From Prorocentrum cordatum (taxonomy: Eukaryota > Sar > Dinophyceae > Prorocentrales > Prorocentraceae), in NCBI GenBank assembly GCA_963575745.1, contig CAUYUJ010020570.1:90262-154261 (forward strand): a DNA stretch of 64,000 nt, in the 5' to 3' direction. The notes beneath the pieces are model-generated. The model did not search any database, was not told the DNA's origin, and worked only from the letters and a program-made list of their open reading frames with translations. Shown one piece after another: positions 62,416 through 64,000 of this stretch. The first letter of the stretch is position 1; each line of letters begins with the position of its first letter. The position numbers and the translations under genes were made by a program.

Positions 62416-63698
62416 TGGGCGCCGGCGGTAAACCGTCAACCTTTGTTACCGCCGGGGGACTCGTAGAGCTTCCTGACAACATATAATGTCGAAGAAAATT
62501 GTAGAGAACGAATAGTTTTTCAGCCCAACTCGAGCATCAGACCGAGTTCGGACCTCTGAATGCAGCAGACAGAGGCGTCTGATGTCTCCGAATCGATTCC
62601 TCTGATTACCCGCCCTGCAGCCCCCCTACAGCCCGAGCTAAGTGCAGAACGCCGACAGTAGCTCTCAAGCTGACTGGAAGAATACGAACAGTTTCGTGAT
62701 TCTAGATCGCGCAGCAGACCGAGTTCAGAGCTCTGGATTCAACAGGCGAACGCGCCTGATTATTCTGAGTGCGATAGGCGTGCTTACCAGCACTGTAGCT
62801 GCCCTACAGCTCGATTTAAGTAGAGAATACCGACAAAGCGTATCAAGTTGACACGAATAATACGAATAGGTTTGCGGACCTAGCTCGGCTAACAGACCGA
62901 TTTCAGACCTATGAATTCAACAGGCGAACGCGCCTGATTATACTGAGTGCGATAGGTGTGCTTACCAGCACTGTAGCTGCCCTACAGCGCGAGTTAAGTA
63001 GAAAATACCGACAACGCGTATCAAGTGGACTCGAATAATACGAATAGGTTTGCGGACCTAGCTCGCCTAGCAGACCGAGTTCAGACCTATCGATTCAACA
63101 GGCGAACGCGCCTGATTATTCTGAGTGCGATAGGTGTGCTTACCAGCACTGTAGCTGCCCTACAGCTCGAGTTAAGTAGAAAATGCCGACAACACGTATC
63201 AAGCTCACTCGAATAATACGAATAGGTTTGCGGACCTAGCTCGCCTAGCAGACCGAGTTCAGACCTATCAATTCAACAGGCGACCGCGCCTGATCATTCT
63301 GCGAGCGATAGGCGTGCTTACCAGCACTGTAGCTGCCCTACAGCTCGAGTTAAGTAGAAAATACCGACAACGCGTATCAAGTTGACTCGAATAATACGAA
63401 TAGGTTTCCGGACCTAGCTCGGCTGCCAGACCGAGTTCAGACCTCTGGATTCAACAGGCGAACGCGTCTGCTGATTCTGAGTGCGATAGCTGTGCTGGCC
63501 AGCTCTGTAGCTGCCCTACAGCTCGAGTTAAGTACAAAATACCGACAGCGCATATCAAGATGACTCAAAACGGCCGTTACCGCCACTGTGCTTTTTGGCC
63601 TTCAAAGTTACCCGATCGAGCTGAGATCAAGATGGCGAGCGGGAATAAGATCGAATATCATGGGAAAAAATACTAGAGCTCTAACGAATGGTCAAACT
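62416..63698 (+). repeat. Type I block 12
   Basis: Hairpin GGTAA / TTACC, leader TGACAACATATAATGTCG, about six units with 178-bp spacing, similar to the blocks at 49905 and 51047. Confidence 0.85.
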
Positions 63699-64000
63699 GG
63701 CGCCGGCGGTGAACCGTCAACCTGGACACCGCCGGGAACCTCGTAGAGCTCCTGGCACGCGTGAGAGTGCTCAGCATCAAAAGAGAGGGCTTCTGGAAGC
63801 ATTTCTCGAAAATAGAAAACGTGATTTTTTCCATGTCGACATGAAGTTGGTTTCGCCAAGTGTTTTGATAGTAAAAGCGCATCTACAGAGCTCATATTAA
63901 GACGCTGAGGCCATCATAGTTGTCTACAGGTGCGAAAAATCTGCTTTCTCAAAATAAATGGTCAAATATCTTTCAAAAAATCGCAAAACCACCCAAAAGT
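63699..64000 (+). repeat. Type II block 7, cut by the window edge
   Basis: Hairpin CCGGCGGTG / CACCGCCGG and a body nearly identical to the block at 59940. It runs off the end. Confidence 0.85.

Noticed and set aside
45534-64000. tRNA, 5S rRNA or CRISPR array
   Set aside because: The 178-bp spacing suggested a gene array, but units lack tRNA A/B boxes or 5S motifs. They are adjacent tandem units and not short repeats with unique spacers.

Overview
This window is dinoflagellate nuclear DNA made almost entirely of mobile and repetitive sequence. The strongest evidence for the organism is a perfect copy of the 21 invariant bases of the dinoflagellate spliced leader (DinoSL) at 23270-23290 on the minus strand. 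The GC-rich coding regions and repeat content fit. I found no host gene, rRNA, tRNA or CRISPR array.

Left part (1-25 kb): five copies or fragments of one family of non-LTR retrotransposon (LINE), named here LINE-A to LINE-E, plus a short 3' remnant at 5.7-6.1 kb. LINE-E (about 17.0-23.2 kb, minus strand) is essentially full length. It has a coiled-coil ORF1, then ORF2 with an AP-type endonuclease, a reverse transcriptase, a hypervariable tandem-repeat linker and a C-terminal RNase H. In LINE-A, LINE-D and LINE-E, ORF1 and ORF2 share one reading frame and are separated by a single stop codon. The RNase H motifs occur in circularly permuted order in three copies, and the RT catalytic box reads ADN instead of ADD in the two copies that retain it. 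LINE 3' ends repeatedly lie at the same point in the loop of a recurring hairpin (stem CCGGCGGT).

Middle (25.1-27.56 kb): a CA-rich array in higher-order units of about 600 bp, each carrying a GC-rich inverted-repeat block. Next (27.6-45.5 kb, minus strand) is a giant Helitron-type element of about 17 kb coding length, split by three +1 frame changes and one in-frame TAA. It keeps the Rep HUH and two-tyrosine motifs and a PIF1-type helicase. It also carries a ubiquitin-specific-protease domain, duplicated Cys-rich motifs, a C2H2 finger, helicase-associated-like repeats and a possible second cysteine peptidase.

Right part (45.5-64 kb): a composite array. Type I blocks (hairpin, short leader, then 178-bp tandem units) alternate with type II blocks (a variant hairpin plus a body of about 340 bp). 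Short hairpin elements (alpha, beta) and a GC-rich family D are interspersed. Several of these units keep stems through paired base changes. The minus-strand sequence that follows the spliced leader at 23270 is the same GAAGCTCTACGAG module that edges most of these repeats, so the repeats, the LINE target site and trans-splicing appear connected.
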